Shown in pieces: positions 1-7,189 of a stretch of 17,196 nt of DNA. How positions within the stretch are numbered: the stretch's first letter is position 1; the number at the start of each line of letters is the position of its first letter. The DNA is from Bacteroidota bacterium. Its GTDB lineage: Bacteria > Bacteroidota > Bacteroidia > Bacteroidales > VadinHA17. Where the stretch lies: positions 1 to 17,196 of the forward strand of contig JADFUQ010000079.1 in NCBI GenBank assembly GCA_015222065.1, written 5' to 3'. The notes under the pieces were generated by a model. The model was not told where the DNA came from. It made no database searches and worked only from the letters and a program-made list of their open reading frames with translations. Both the position numbers and the translations under genes were made by a program.

Positions 1-38
1 CGACGGAGGTTTTGAGATTATTATAGAGTATTTGTTTA

Positions 39-1679
39 TTACATCATTCCACCCATGCCACCCATTCCGGGAGCACCACCAGCCGGCATAGCCGGTTCAT
101 CTTCTTTTTCATCAGCCAGAACACATTCTGTTGTAAGGAACATTCCTGAGATTGATGCAGCGTTTTCAAGTGCAATACGGGTAACCTTAGTAGGATCAAT
201 TACACCAGACTTGTACAGATTCTCATATTTGCCGGTCTGAGCGTTATACCCAAAGTCTCCTTTCCCTTCTTTCACTTTTTGAACAACAATTGAACCTTCA
301 ATTCCGGCATTCTCAACGATTTGACGGATTGGTTCTTCAAGAGCGCGTTTTATAATCGCAATTCCGGTATTTTGATCCTCGTTATCACCTTTTATTTTCT
401 CAAGTACTTCAATGGTACGCAGAAATGCAACTCCTCCACCCGGGATAATTCCCTCTTCAATTGCAGCACGTGTTGCGTTAAGTGCATCATCAACACGATC
501 CTTTTTCTCTTTCATTTCCATCTCTGAGGCAGCGCCGATATAAAGAACTGCTACTCCACCTGAAAGTTTAGCCAGTCTTTCCTGCAGCTTTTCTTTATCA
601 TAATCTGAAGTAGTTGTTTCAATCTGTTTTTTAATTTGATTTACTCTTGCCCCGATCATTTTAGCATCACCCGAACCACTAACTATTGTTGTGTTCTCTT
701 TATCAATAGTTACTTTATTACATTCACCTAACATGTCAAGTGATGTTCCATCCAGTTTCAATCCTTTTTCTTCGGATACAACAGTAGCACCAGTCAGAAT
801 AGCAATATCTTCCAGCATTTCTTTTCTTCTGTCACCAAATCCGGGAGCTTTAACAGCCGCGATCTTCAGTGATCCGCGAAGTTTATTAACTACCAGAGTA
901 GCCAATGCTTCACCATCAATATCTTCAGCGATAATAAGTAATGGACGACCTGCCTGTGAAGTAGATTCAAGAATAGGAAGAAGATCTTTCATCGTTGAGA
1001 TCTTCTTATCGTGGAGAAGAATATACGGTTTTTCCAGTGTGGTTTCCATTTTATCTGAATCAGTAATAAAATATGGAGAGATATAACCCCTGTCAAACTG
1101 CATTCCTTCTACAACCTCAACTGAAGTTTCAGTGCCTTTTGCTTCTTCTACTGTTATGACACCCTCTTTTTTTACTTTCTTCATTGCTTCAGCTATCAGT
1201 TTACCGATAGCAGGATCGTCATTTGCAGCATTTCTTGCAATCTGCTCGATTTTCTCAATGTTATCACCAATAATTTCAGTCTGATCATGCAGGTTTTTAA
1301 CTACAGTTTTTACTGCCAGATCAATTCCTCTTTTAAGATCCATCGGGTTTGCACCGGCTGTAACATTTTTTATTCCTACATCGATAATAGATTGAGCAAG
1401 AACGGTTGCTGTTGTTGTGCCGTCACCTGCATCATCACCAGTCTTTGAGGCAACTTCTTTTACCATCTGGGCACCCATGTTCTGAAAATTATCATTCAGT
1501 TCAATTTCTTTGGCAACCGTAACACCATCTTTGGTGATCTGAGGTGCGCCAAATTTTTTATCAATAATAACATTACGGCCTTTCGGACCCAATGTCACTT
1601 TTACTGCATCAGATAAAGCATCAATGCCTATTTTAAGCTCGTTACGTGCATCTACGTCAAATTTAATTTCTTTTGCCAT
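39..1679 (-). CDS. groL: 60 kDa chaperonin GroEL
   Basis: Cytosolic ATP-dependent chaperonin that forms the double-ring folding chamber and works with the GroES lid. The 546-residue product is full length for the family. Visible landmarks are the N-terminal MAKEIKF start, the nucleotide-binding DGTTT at residues 86-90, the GVAVLYIGAASEMEMKEKKDR segment typical of the intermediate domain, and the C-terminal Gly-Gly-Met tail ending GGMGGMM. The ATG follows an A/T-rich leader with no clear Shine-Dalgarno, as is common in Bacteroidota. It lies 56 bp downstream of groES on the same strand, so the two are almost certainly one transcript. No frameshift or missing motif is seen. Only 38 bp remain beyond the stop, and no terminator is visible in them. 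Confidence 0.99.
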   Translation of the reverse strand: MAKEIKFDVDARNELKIGIDALSDAVKVTLGPKGRNVIIDKKFGAPQITKDGVTVAKEIELNDNFQNMGAQMVKEVASKTGDDAGDGTTTATVLAQSIIDVGIKNVTAGANPMDLKRGIDLAVKTVVKNLHDQTEIIGDNIEKIEQIARNAANDDPAIGKLIAEAMKKVKKEGVITVEEAKGTETSVEVVEGMQFDRGYISPYFITDSDKMETTLEKPYILLHDKKISTMKDLLPILESTSQAGRPLLIIAEDIDGEALATLVVNKLRGSLKIAAVKAPGFGDRRKEMLEDIAILTGATVVSEEKGLKLDGTSLDMLGECNKVTIDKENTTIVSGSGDAKMIGARVNQIKKQIETTTSDYDKEKLQERLAKLSGGVAVLYIGAASEMEMKEKKDRVDDALNATRAAIEEGIIPGGGVAFLRTIEVLEKIKGDNEDQNTGIAIIKRALEEPIRQIVENAGIEGSIVVQKVKEGKGDFGYNAQTGKYENLYKSGVIDPTKVTRIALENAASISGMFLTTECVLADEKEDEPAMPAGGAPGMGGMGGMM

Positions 1680-1735
1680 TGTTATAAGTTTTTATTTGGT
1701 TCTTAAATTCTTTTATAAATGAATATTTTGATTTA

Positions 1736-2014
1736 CTACAATATTGCCAAGACATCAGATTGACGCATAATAACATAATCATTATTATCAACAGTGATCT
1801 CTGATCCGGAGTATTTCCCATATAATACGGTATCACCAACCTTTAATTCCATTTCAATATCTTTGGTACCTGATCCTACGGCAACAACTTTCCCCTGCAT
1901 AGGTTTTTCCTGAGCTGAGTCAGGAATATAAATACCACTTGCTGTTTTGGTTTCTGCCTCCTGGGATTTGATCAACACCCTGTCGGCTAATGGTTTTACA
2001 TTTACTTTTGACAT
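1736..2014 (-). CDS. groS: 10 kDa co-chaperonin GroES
   Basis: Heptameric lid of the GroEL chamber. The 92-residue length is normal. The N-terminal KPLADRVLIK strand, the mobile loop at about residues 17-35 (containing TASGIYIP, which contacts GroEL), and the GKVVAVGSG and VGDTVLYGKYSG strands are all present. It is the first gene of the groES-groL pair, followed by groL after 56 bp. A terminator-like hairpin lies upstream at 2216-2249, so this pair probably has its own promoter within 2015-2215. I found neither a CIRCE operator (TTAGCACTC and its inverted partner) nor a clear TAnnTTTG box there, so its heat-shock control is not evident from the sequence. Confidence 0.98.
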   Translation of the reverse strand: MSKVNVKPLADRVLIKSQEAETKTASGIYIPDSAQEKPMQGKVVAVGSGTKDIEMELKVGDTVLYGKYSGSEITVDNNDYVIMRQSDVLAIL

Positions 2015-2318
2015 ATTATTAGTTTTTTAGTTAAATAATTAGAAATTAGAAAGCTGTACATCGATTATCATATTTTGTGCCAAACATTATTAACATACAA
2101 TCATTCATATTTACAGGACAGAATTACAGATTATATTTTCTCTGAATCTTTTTCCGGAAACTTATAATTCTGAATATCAATATGTTGTAAATAACCACGT
2201 ATTGCAATACCAAACAAAAAAAGTGTCATATTAATGACATACTGACACTATTCAGTGATTACCATAATAGTTATTCGGCTGAAGTGTGTTATGTATCATG
2301 TGATGCGGTGATGCAGTA
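2015..2318. other. Intergenic region between secG and groES
   Basis: This 304-bp A/T-rich stretch holds the secG-side terminator hairpin (2216-2249, listed separately) and must contain the groES-groL promoter. The best -7-like string on the minus strand is AATGTTTG, one base off TAnnTTTG, at about 2081-2089, with no matching upstream element. There is no CIRCE, no RNA gene and no credible small ORF. Confidence 0.6.
2216..2249 (-). terminator. Intrinsic terminator downstream of secG
   Basis: Read on the minus strand, AGTGTCA (2249-2243) pairs with TGACACT (2228-2222). The stem extends inward by three further pairs (TAT/ATA) past one bulged G, leaving a seven-base loop. Six T residues follow directly (2221-2216). 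It lies 70 bp past the secG stop and points the right way to end the 5713-2319 transcript before groES. A shorter alternative hairpin (TGTCAT/ATGACA) uses the same bases. Confidence 0.65.
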
Positions 2319-2669
2319 TCATTCACCTTCCTGACTGGTACCACTTTCTTCGGGAAGAGCTGTAGGCAGGTTAGGCACCTGTGACGGATCAATGGCATTG
2401 TCAATTTGCTGCTCAACTCTTGATCTGCCCTCATCGCTTCCTCTTGGAATTACGGCACTACCAATCAAACTAAGCACCAATAATGATATAGCAAGTGTCC
2501 ATGTTGCTTTTTCAAGAAAATCAGCAGTTTTTCTTACACCCATTACCTGGTTTGAAGCAGAAAAATTGGCTGCTAATCCTCCTCCTTTGGAATTTTGCAC
2601 CAATACACCCAGTATCAGAAATACACACACCATAATGATCAATACTGAAATCAATATATAAAAGCCCAT
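2319..2669 (-). CDS. secG: Preprotein translocase subunit SecG
   Basis: Small inner-membrane subunit of the SecYEG translocon that assists SecA-driven protein export. The 116-residue product has the two expected membrane helices (about residues 3-24 and 56-74). They are joined by the diagnostic loop with QNSKGGGLAANF and a following GVRKTADFLEK segment. After the second helix comes an acidic, low-complexity C-terminal extension of about 40 residues, longer than in proteobacterial SecG. It starts 11 bp after the stop of the TPR gene, so translation and transcription are probably coupled to the upstream genes. It is the last gene before the 2216-2249 terminator. Confidence 0.95.
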   Translation of the reverse strand: MGFYILISVLIIMVCVFLILGVLVQNSKGGGLAANFSASNQVMGVRKTADFLEKATWTLAISLLVLSLIGSAVIPRGSDEGRSRVEQQIDNAIDPSQVPNLPTALPEESGTSQEGE

Positions 2670-2680
2670 TTCTAATTGAT

Positions 2681-3733
2681 TTATAGTTCGTTAATTAATT
2701 TCTTTATTTTTTCAATTTGAGTGGTAAAGTAACTACTTTTTTCCGGAAATTTCAAACTTAATTTCTCATAAGCAAAAATAGCTTTCGAATAATAGCCCTG
2801 GTTAATATATATTTTTGCAAGAGTTTCTGTAATAAACCATTCATTCTCTCTTCCACTGGATTCTGAAATATCCGTTTGTTCCTCATCCGGGGCATCTGTC
2901 TTTTGAGGCAAAATATGGGGGCTATTCATAATGAACTTGTTGATAAGTTCATCGTTTTTCACTTTCTTGTCAGGGGTATCCTGTAAATTTTCCTGTATGT
3001 TTTCCTCTTCTAACTCAAGTAATTCAACATCGCCGGCCATTCTTTTCAGTTCAACCGCATCTAATTGTTCCTTCTCTCCGGAAATATCTTCAATAATCTC
3101 ATCCTCATTTCCTATTTCCAGGATCTGATTTGCTTTTGAGTCTTTTATCTGACTTTCCGGTTTTTTTTTTTCTGCGAGTTCGTTCAGGATTTTATCTGCA
3201 ATGGATTTTTCTCCTGCACTTGTTTTTTTCTCCGGAGTAACTTCTTTCCCCTTCTTAATCTCTTCAATCCTTCTTAATATAACATCAGCCAGGGCTTCTT
3301 TTCCTTGTTTATCAGCCTGTTCCGGCTTCTTTTTTTCACCTGTTTTCTTCGATATTGAAACTTCAGGTTCAATCTTTTCTTTTTTAACCTGAACTTCAGG
3401 TTCTTTTTTCTCAGTGACTTTATCTATTAATTTTTCTGTTACCGGTTCTTCAGTTTTTTGATCAGGCTTACTTTCTCCGGGCTTTTCGCGGGCGATAATT
3501 CCAGGTCTTCGGAGAAGATAATAAAGAACACTTCTGTTTCCAATATAAGCTGCTGACTTTTTTAACTGACTGTCGAATTTTATATTACCAAGTACATACA
3601 AATTTCTCAAAAGCATCAAGTGAGCAGTCTGAAAATAGGGAAATTCATTAAGAAGTTCATGCATTTCCAGGATGCTTCTCTTGTCAAGTTGGCCGGGGGA
3701 CTCCAGATATTTAAGGAATTCTTCCCTGTTCAT
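2681..3733 (-). CDS. Highly charged protein with C-terminal TPR-like region
   Basis: Unnamed 350-residue protein. Residues 1-75 are a helical N-terminal region (MNREEFLKYLESPGQLD, then HELLNEFPYFQTAHLMLLRNL) that itself resembles repeat-type helices. Residues 80-280 are a Lys/Glu-rich, probably disordered or coiled linker with repeated short KKPE- and EKK-like strings. Residues 295-345 carry a TPR-like helix pair (ETLAKIYINQGYYSKAIFAYEKL). There is no signal peptide or membrane helix, so it is probably cytosolic. I recall proteins of this design beside secG and lptE in Bacteroidota genomes, but no function can be read from the sequence. A scaffold or adaptor role fits the TPR. It sits 11 bp before secG and 210 bp after lptE. 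Confidence 0.85.
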   Translation of the reverse strand: MNREEFLKYLESPGQLDKRSILEMHELLNEFPYFQTAHLMLLRNLYVLGNIKFDSQLKKSAAYIGNRSVLYYLLRRPGIIAREKPGESKPDQKTEEPVTEKLIDKVTEKKEPEVQVKKEKIEPEVSISKKTGEKKKPEQADKQGKEALADVILRRIEEIKKGKEVTPEKKTSAGEKSIADKILNELAEKKKPESQIKDSKANQILEIGNEDEIIEDISGEKEQLDAVELKRMAGDVELLELEEENIQENLQDTPDKKVKNDELINKFIMNSPHILPQKTDAPDEEQTDISESSGRENEWFITETLAKIYINQGYYSKAIFAYEKLSLKFPEKSSYFTTQIEKIKKLINEL

Positions 3734-3830
3734 AGATTAATTTACTTAATACTTAATAAATACAGATGTTACCGTAATTCATAAAAGACAAAAGATAAAG
3801 GTAATAATTATATTAAAGACCTAAAACCTT

Positions 3831-3864
3831 TCTTATCCTCCTTAGCCTCAGCCTAAGCCTTAAC
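3831..3864. repeat. Hexamer-period repeat in the lptE-TPR gap
   Basis: Four imperfect six-base units run in tandem: CTTAGC, CTCAGC, CTAAGC and CTTAAC (3841-3864), preceded by the related CTTATC at 3832. The first and third units also give a CTTAG/CTAAG inverted pair. It lies in the otherwise featureless 210-bp gap between lptE and the TPR gene. It looks like one of the short dispersed simple repeats seen elsewhere in this window. No clear promoter or terminator was found in the same gap. Confidence 0.5.
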
Positions 3865-3943
3865 TAATTATACGAAAGCCTCTGAAAATAACACAATTTA
3901 CTGTATATCACATAAATAGTTTATAAAACCCTGACAAATTATT

Positions 3944-4462
3944 CTACCAATTCACAAATGCCTGGTTAAAAATATCTTCTGTTATTTGTTCGAGTATTTT
4001 TTCTGAAAGATCCTGTTCCACTGATTGCAGATCTTGGGAGCTTTCATAATCTTCGTATCGTGAAAACTGGGTATCAAAACTTTCATCAGGATTAACAGTG
4101 TTGGTGTACTTAACCCGGACCGTAATAGTAAACCTGTTTAATTCGGCAACCTCGCGTCCTGTAACAGCAAGGGGTTCAGCCTCATATCTTGTTATCTCCC
4201 CTTCAAAATTCACATCTCCCATATCTGTTGCAAAATCAAGACTGGTTTGTGCTTTAATCTTATCTTTCAGAGCATCGGTAAAAGTCTGACTGAAATTAGG
4301 ATTAACAAAGCCATTACCCGGAGTTACCCTGTTTGGAAAAAACTGAACAGATACTGTTTTTATTTCAGTTGATATATTCGCTCCGGAAAATGAATAATTT
4401 ATCTTACACCCATTTAGTAAGAAGACCAGGAAAAACAGTATTATAAACACTAAATATCTCAT
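3944..4462 (-). CDS. lptE: LptE-family outer-membrane lipoprotein
   Basis: Partner of LptD in the outer-membrane complex that inserts lipopolysaccharide into the outer leaflet. The 172-residue product begins with a hydrophobic lipoprotein signal. The lipobox is LLNGC, with Cys19 as the lipidated residue. It continues with the family's typical mature start, CKINYSFSGANIS, then a conserved stretch around FPNRVTPGNGFVNPNFSQTFTDALKDKI and a C-terminal EQITEDIFNQAFVNW. This is the Bacteroidota form of the family. It starts 18 bp after the sigma-54 activator stop, so the two are very probably co-transcribed. Confidence 0.92.
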   Translation of the reverse strand: MRYLVFIILFFLVFLLNGCKINYSFSGANISTEIKTVSVQFFPNRVTPGNGFVNPNFSQTFTDALKDKIKAQTSLDFATDMGDVNFEGEITRYEAEPLAVTGREVAELNRFTITVRVKYTNTVNPDESFDTQFSRYEDYESSQDLQSVEQDLSEKILEQITEDIFNQAFVNW

Positions 4463-4480
4463 TGTTTTTTATTTTCAGTA

Positions 4481-5713
4481 TTAATTCTCAATATCATACT
4501 CTTTAATTTTCCTGTACAGTGTTCTTTCGGAAATTCCCAGCTCTTTTGCTGCTCGCTTCCTTTTCCCCTGATATTTATCCAGAGCTTTCCTTATCAATTC
4601 AATTTCTTTATCAACAAGTGAGAGTGATTCTTCGATCACTTCTTCAGTATCCTGAATATCTGCTTTTTCTCTTTTCTTTATCTCCGTGGGCTGATTAATA
4701 ATTTCCCCGTCTGATGATTCAACACTATGATACAATTTTTTCACCAGATCTGCATTCTCCTCCTTAATTTCAATATTATCACTTCCCTTCTCCATTATCT
4801 CGACAACCAGTTTTTTCAGATCATTCATATCATTCTTCATATCGAATAATATCTTATAAAGTATCTCCCGTTCAGAAGAGAAAGCTTTTTGTTCCTCCCT
4901 CTTTATTATTGCAGGAAGTTTTTCTCCATGATAACCTGGCAGATAACTTTTTAAAATATCCTCACTAATTACCCTGTCTTGCTCAATAACAGATATCTGT
5001 TCCGTTATATTTTTTAACTGTCTTATATTTCCCTGCCAGGAATAATTAAGAAGAACACCTATTGCCTCATTTGTTAACCCGATAGCCGGCATGTGGTACT
5101 TTTCAGCAAAATCAGTAGCAAATTTTCTGAACAGCAAATGAATATCATCACCCCTGCTTCTTAAGGGAGGCATATTTATCGGTACAGTATTAAGACGATA
5201 AAAGAGGTCTTCCCTGAATTTTCCCTCCCGGATAGCCTGGATAATATCAATATTAGTAGCTGCAATAACTCTAACATCAGTTTTTTGCACCTTGGACGAA
5301 CCAACCCTGATAAACTCACCACTTTCGAGCACTCTTAACAATCTTACTTGTGAGGATTGTGGCAATTCAGACACTTCATCCAGAAAAATAGTTCCTCCGT
5401 CAGCTACTTCAAAGTAACCTTTCCTGCTATCTGTTGCCCCGGTAAATGCTCCTTTTTCATGCCCGAATAACTCGGAGTCAATAGTTCCTTCCGGAATAGC
5501 ACCACAATTAACAGCTATATATTGCCCATGTTTTCTTGAACTGAACTGATGTATGATCTGTGGAAAAACTTCTTTTCCGGTACCACTTTCGCCGGCAATC
5601 AACACCGACAAATCAGTTGACGCCACCTGTATAGCAATGTCTATTGCCCTGTTCAGGCCAATATAATTTCCAATAATTTCAAATCTCTGTTTTATTTTCT
5701 GAACGTCATTCAT
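4481..5713 (-). CDS. Sigma-54-dependent Fis-family transcriptional activator, no receiver domain
   Basis: Bacterial enhancer-binding protein that uses ATP to remodel sigma-54 RNA polymerase. The 410 residues start almost directly with the AAA+ domain: Walker A GESGTGKE (41-48), the sigma-54 contact loop GAFTGA (88-93), Walker B GGTIFLDE (106-113), the arginine-finger region FREDLFYRLN (167-176) and GNIRQL (228-233). A charged linker (about 265-370) follows, then a Fis-type helix-turn-helix (384-405, RAAKELGISERTLYRKI). No N-terminal receiver, GAF or PAS domain is present, so activity is probably set by protein level or a partner rather than phosphorylation. It heads the lptE-TPR-secG operon and is divergent from kdsB. 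Its targets cannot be read from this window, and I saw no -24/-12 promoter here. Confidence 0.95.
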   Translation of the reverse strand: MNDVQKIKQRFEIIGNYIGLNRAIDIAIQVASTDLSVLIAGESGTGKEVFPQIIHQFSSRKHGQYIAVNCGAIPEGTIDSELFGHEKGAFTGATDSRKGYFEVADGGTIFLDEVSELPQSSQVRLLRVLESGEFIRVGSSKVQKTDVRVIAATNIDIIQAIREGKFREDLFYRLNTVPINMPPLRSRGDDIHLLFRKFATDFAEKYHMPAIGLTNEAIGVLLNYSWQGNIRQLKNITEQISVIEQDRVISEDILKSYLPGYHGEKLPAIIKREEQKAFSSEREILYKILFDMKNDMNDLKKLVVEIMEKGSDNIEIKEENADLVKKLYHSVESSDGEIINQPTEIKKREKADIQDTEEVIEESLSLVDKEIELIRKALDKYQGKRKRAAKELGISERTLYRKIKEYDIEN

Positions 5714-5742
5714 ATAGTTGACAAATAAATACCAATTTTATG

Positions 5743-5750
5743 CAAAATTA
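5743..5750 (-). promoter_or_regulatory. -7 box for the sigma-54 activator operon
   Basis: On the minus strand this reads TAATTTTG, an exact match to the Bacteroidota housekeeping -7 consensus TAnnTTTG. It lies 29 bp upstream of the activator ATG, which would give a leader of roughly 20-25 bases. No -33 TTG at the usual spacing was seen, so the call rests on the -7 box and its position. Confidence 0.42.
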
Positions 5751-5796
5751 GAGATTTTTTAACAATTTAACATTAATCCACAATTTTTCTGTAAAT

Positions 5797-5804
5797 TAGC
5801 TTTG
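5797..5804 (+). promoter_or_regulatory. -7 box for kdsB
   Basis: TAGCTTTG is an exact match to TAnnTTTG, 20 bp before the kdsB ATG. Transcription would begin at about 5810. That leaves the in-frame TTG at 5813 almost at the 5' end and supports the ATG at 5825 as the start. A -33 TTG at the expected spacing was not found. Confidence 0.45.
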
Positions 5805-5824
5805 TTAATAAATTGAAAGAAAAA

Positions 5825-6574
5825 ATGAATACAATAGGAATTATTCCTGCCAGATATGATTCAACCAGATTCCCCGGTAAACCACTGATAAAAATCGGTG
5901 GGAAAACAATGATCAGAAGGGTTTATGAAAGATGTACCTTATCACTTAACAATGTTATTGTTGCAACAGATGATAACAGGATAAGGAAAGAAGTTGAAAA
6001 TTTTGGGGGGTATGTAATTATGACTTCCCACGATCATAAAAGTGGCACTGACCGGTGCGCTGAAGCTGTAACACTTTACCAGAAATCATTCAATGAACTT
6101 GTTGATGTGGTAATAAATATTCAGGGTGACGAACCATTTCTCGACCCGGCTATACTTTCCCATCTATCCAAAAGTTTTATTAACCCTGAAATTCGGATTT
6201 CTACATTTGTTAAGAAAATTTCCAGTGAAGATGATATTTTTGATCCTAATCTGTCAAAAGTAGTTTTTGATAAAAATGGTATGGCCCTTTATTTCAGCCG
6301 GTCTCCAATTCCCTATGTTAGTAACATTGAAAAAACAAAGTGGGCTGTGGAATATCCTTTCTACAAACATATAGGGATATACGCTTTCCGTAAAGAAGTA
6401 CTGATGGAACTTACTCAATTACCTTTCTCCTCACTTGAACTAGCAGAATCACTTGAGCAAAATCGCTGGCTGGAAAATGGTTACAGGATACATGTTGAAG
6501 AAACCCAACACGAAAGTATCTCTATCGACATACCTGAAGACCTGGAAAAGATCAATAATATAAATTTGATATAA
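5825..6574 (+). CDS. kdsB: 3-deoxy-manno-octulosonate cytidylyltransferase
   Basis: Activates Kdo by joining it to CMP from CTP, the step before Kdo is transferred to lipid A in LPS inner-core synthesis; a cytosolic enzyme. Taking the ATG at 5825 gives 249 residues, normal for KdsB. Family motifs are IIPARYDSTRFPGKPL (6-21), the nucleotide-binding HKSGTDR (71-77), the metal-binding INIQGDEPF (97-105), HIGIYAFR (182-189), ESLEQNRWLENG (208-219) and SIDIPEDLEK (233-242). The reading frame can be extended upstream to a TTG at 5813, adding MKEK. The ATG is preferred because the family starts just before IIPAR and because of the -7 box position. It is divergent from the sigma-54 activator. Confidence 0.97.
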   Translation: MNTIGIIPARYDSTRFPGKPLIKIGGKTMIRRVYERCTLSLNNVIVATDDNRIRKEVENFGGYVIMTSHDHKSGTDRCAEAVTLYQKSFNELVDVVINIQGDEPFLDPAILSHLSKSFINPEIRISTFVKKISSEDDIFDPNLSKVVFDKNGMALYFSRSPIPYVSNIEKTKWAVEYPFYKHIGIYAFRKEVLMELTQLPFSSLELAESLEQNRWLENGYRIHVEETQHESISIDIPEDLEKINNINLI

Positions 6575-6596
6575 ATTCCGCATACCATAACTATGA

Positions 6597-6986
6597 AAAT
6601 ACCCTCATAATACTACGATAGCCAATATCTATTACCAGGAATTTACCGAACGTTTTGGAAACGGGAGCTTTTTTATTGATGCCCCGGTAACAGATAACGA
6701 TTATGTTACCATGACTGAGAACGATACGGTAATCTATAATATGCATATTTATCCAAATCCTAACAATAGGATTTTTACTCCCACTCTGGATTGTAAGGAA
6801 AAAAATAACACAATCTTAATCAGGTTACTGAACATCACCGGGAAAACTGTATTTGAAAAGAAGATAGAAACCGGAGGAAAGCAGAAAATAGTTATTGATG
6901 CAGGAAATATTCCACCCGGACTTTACTTTATGAATATTACCGTTAACGGAATAAATACAAACCGTAAAGTGATTATTAATAAATAG
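6597..6986 (+). pseudogene. Orphan type IX secretion C-terminal sorting tail, probable gene remnant
   Basis: From the ATG at 6711 this encodes 91 residues that are little more than a T9SS type A sorting domain. It has the YPNP motif (14-17), an LLNITGKTVFE strand (39-49), the NIPPGLYFMNI turn (66-76), and it ends RKVIINK. Such tails guide large secreted proteins across the outer membrane and are cleaved off; they act only at the end of a signal-peptide-bearing protein. Here there is no signal peptide or cargo. The frame stays open for 38 codons upstream (6597-6710, no ATG) to a stop at 6594. This suggests the 3' end of a larger gene whose body was deleted. It could also be a small expressed protein, but nothing supports a start or export. 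Confidence 0.6.
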
Positions 6987-7010
6987 AAAAGGGTTGCCAG
7001 GATGGGATTT

Positions 7011-7040
7011 CCGAAACAATAAGTTTAAGTACTGTTTCGG
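7011..7040. repeat. Inverted repeat after the T9SS remnant
   Basis: CCGAAACA (7011-7018) and TGTTTCGG (7033-7040) form a perfect 8-bp stem with a 14-base loop, 25 bp past the stop of the sorting-tail remnant. No T-tract follows on either strand, so it is not a standard intrinsic terminator. It could be a 3'-end RNA structure or a protein site. Confidence 0.5.
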
Positions 7041-7051
7041 GTTCAATACGA

Positions 7052-7118
7052 TGCTGAATAATTGATATCATCCCAATAATTTTATAAATTTACTTGCTCA
7101 ACATTCTCATATTCAGCA
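7052..7118. repeat. Spaced inverted repeat upstream of the sigma factor gene
   Basis: TGCTGAATA (7052-7060) and TATTCAGCA (7110-7118) form a perfect 9-bp inverted pair separated by 49 bases, 70-140 bp upstream of the sigma gene at 7190. The wide spacing suits two protein-binding half-sites better than a hairpin, but chance similarity in A/T-rich DNA is possible. Confidence 0.3.
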
Positions 7119-7163
7119 GATTTATTGCACTAATAAAATTCATGGGAAAATATTGCAATAATT

Positions 7164-7189
7164 TGAAACTTTCACGTCTATATAAATAA
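7164..7189 (+). promoter_or_regulatory. Possible ECF-type promoter element before the sigma gene
   Basis: GAAACTTT at 7165-7172 and CGTCTAT at 7175-7181 lie directly before the ATG. The two strings resemble the -35 and -10 words of ECF promoters, and many ECF sigma genes regulate themselves. However, they are only a few bases apart, not the usual 16-17, so this is a weak call. Confidence 0.25.

Noticed and set aside
55..1086. Open frames on the plus strand across the groL region (55-240, 321-527, 691-1086)
   Set aside because: They are antisense to a clear full-length groL and their products show no protein-like pattern.
2252..2434. 60-codon minus-strand frame overlapping the secG end
   Set aside because: Out of frame with secG, no recognisable features, and it runs into the region just before the terminator.
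5813..5824. TTG start for kdsB
   Set aside because: An ATG four codons later fits the family N-terminus and the -7 box at 5797-5804 better.
6041..6065. Possible sigma-54 promoter (TGGCACTGACCGGTGC) inside kdsB
   Set aside because: Lacks the TTGC -12 element at the right spacing and lies in coding sequence; no other -24/-12 site was found.
7011..7040. Inverted repeat considered as a terminator for kdsB or the T9SS remnant
   Set aside because: No T-tract on either strand, so it is kept only as an inverted repeat.
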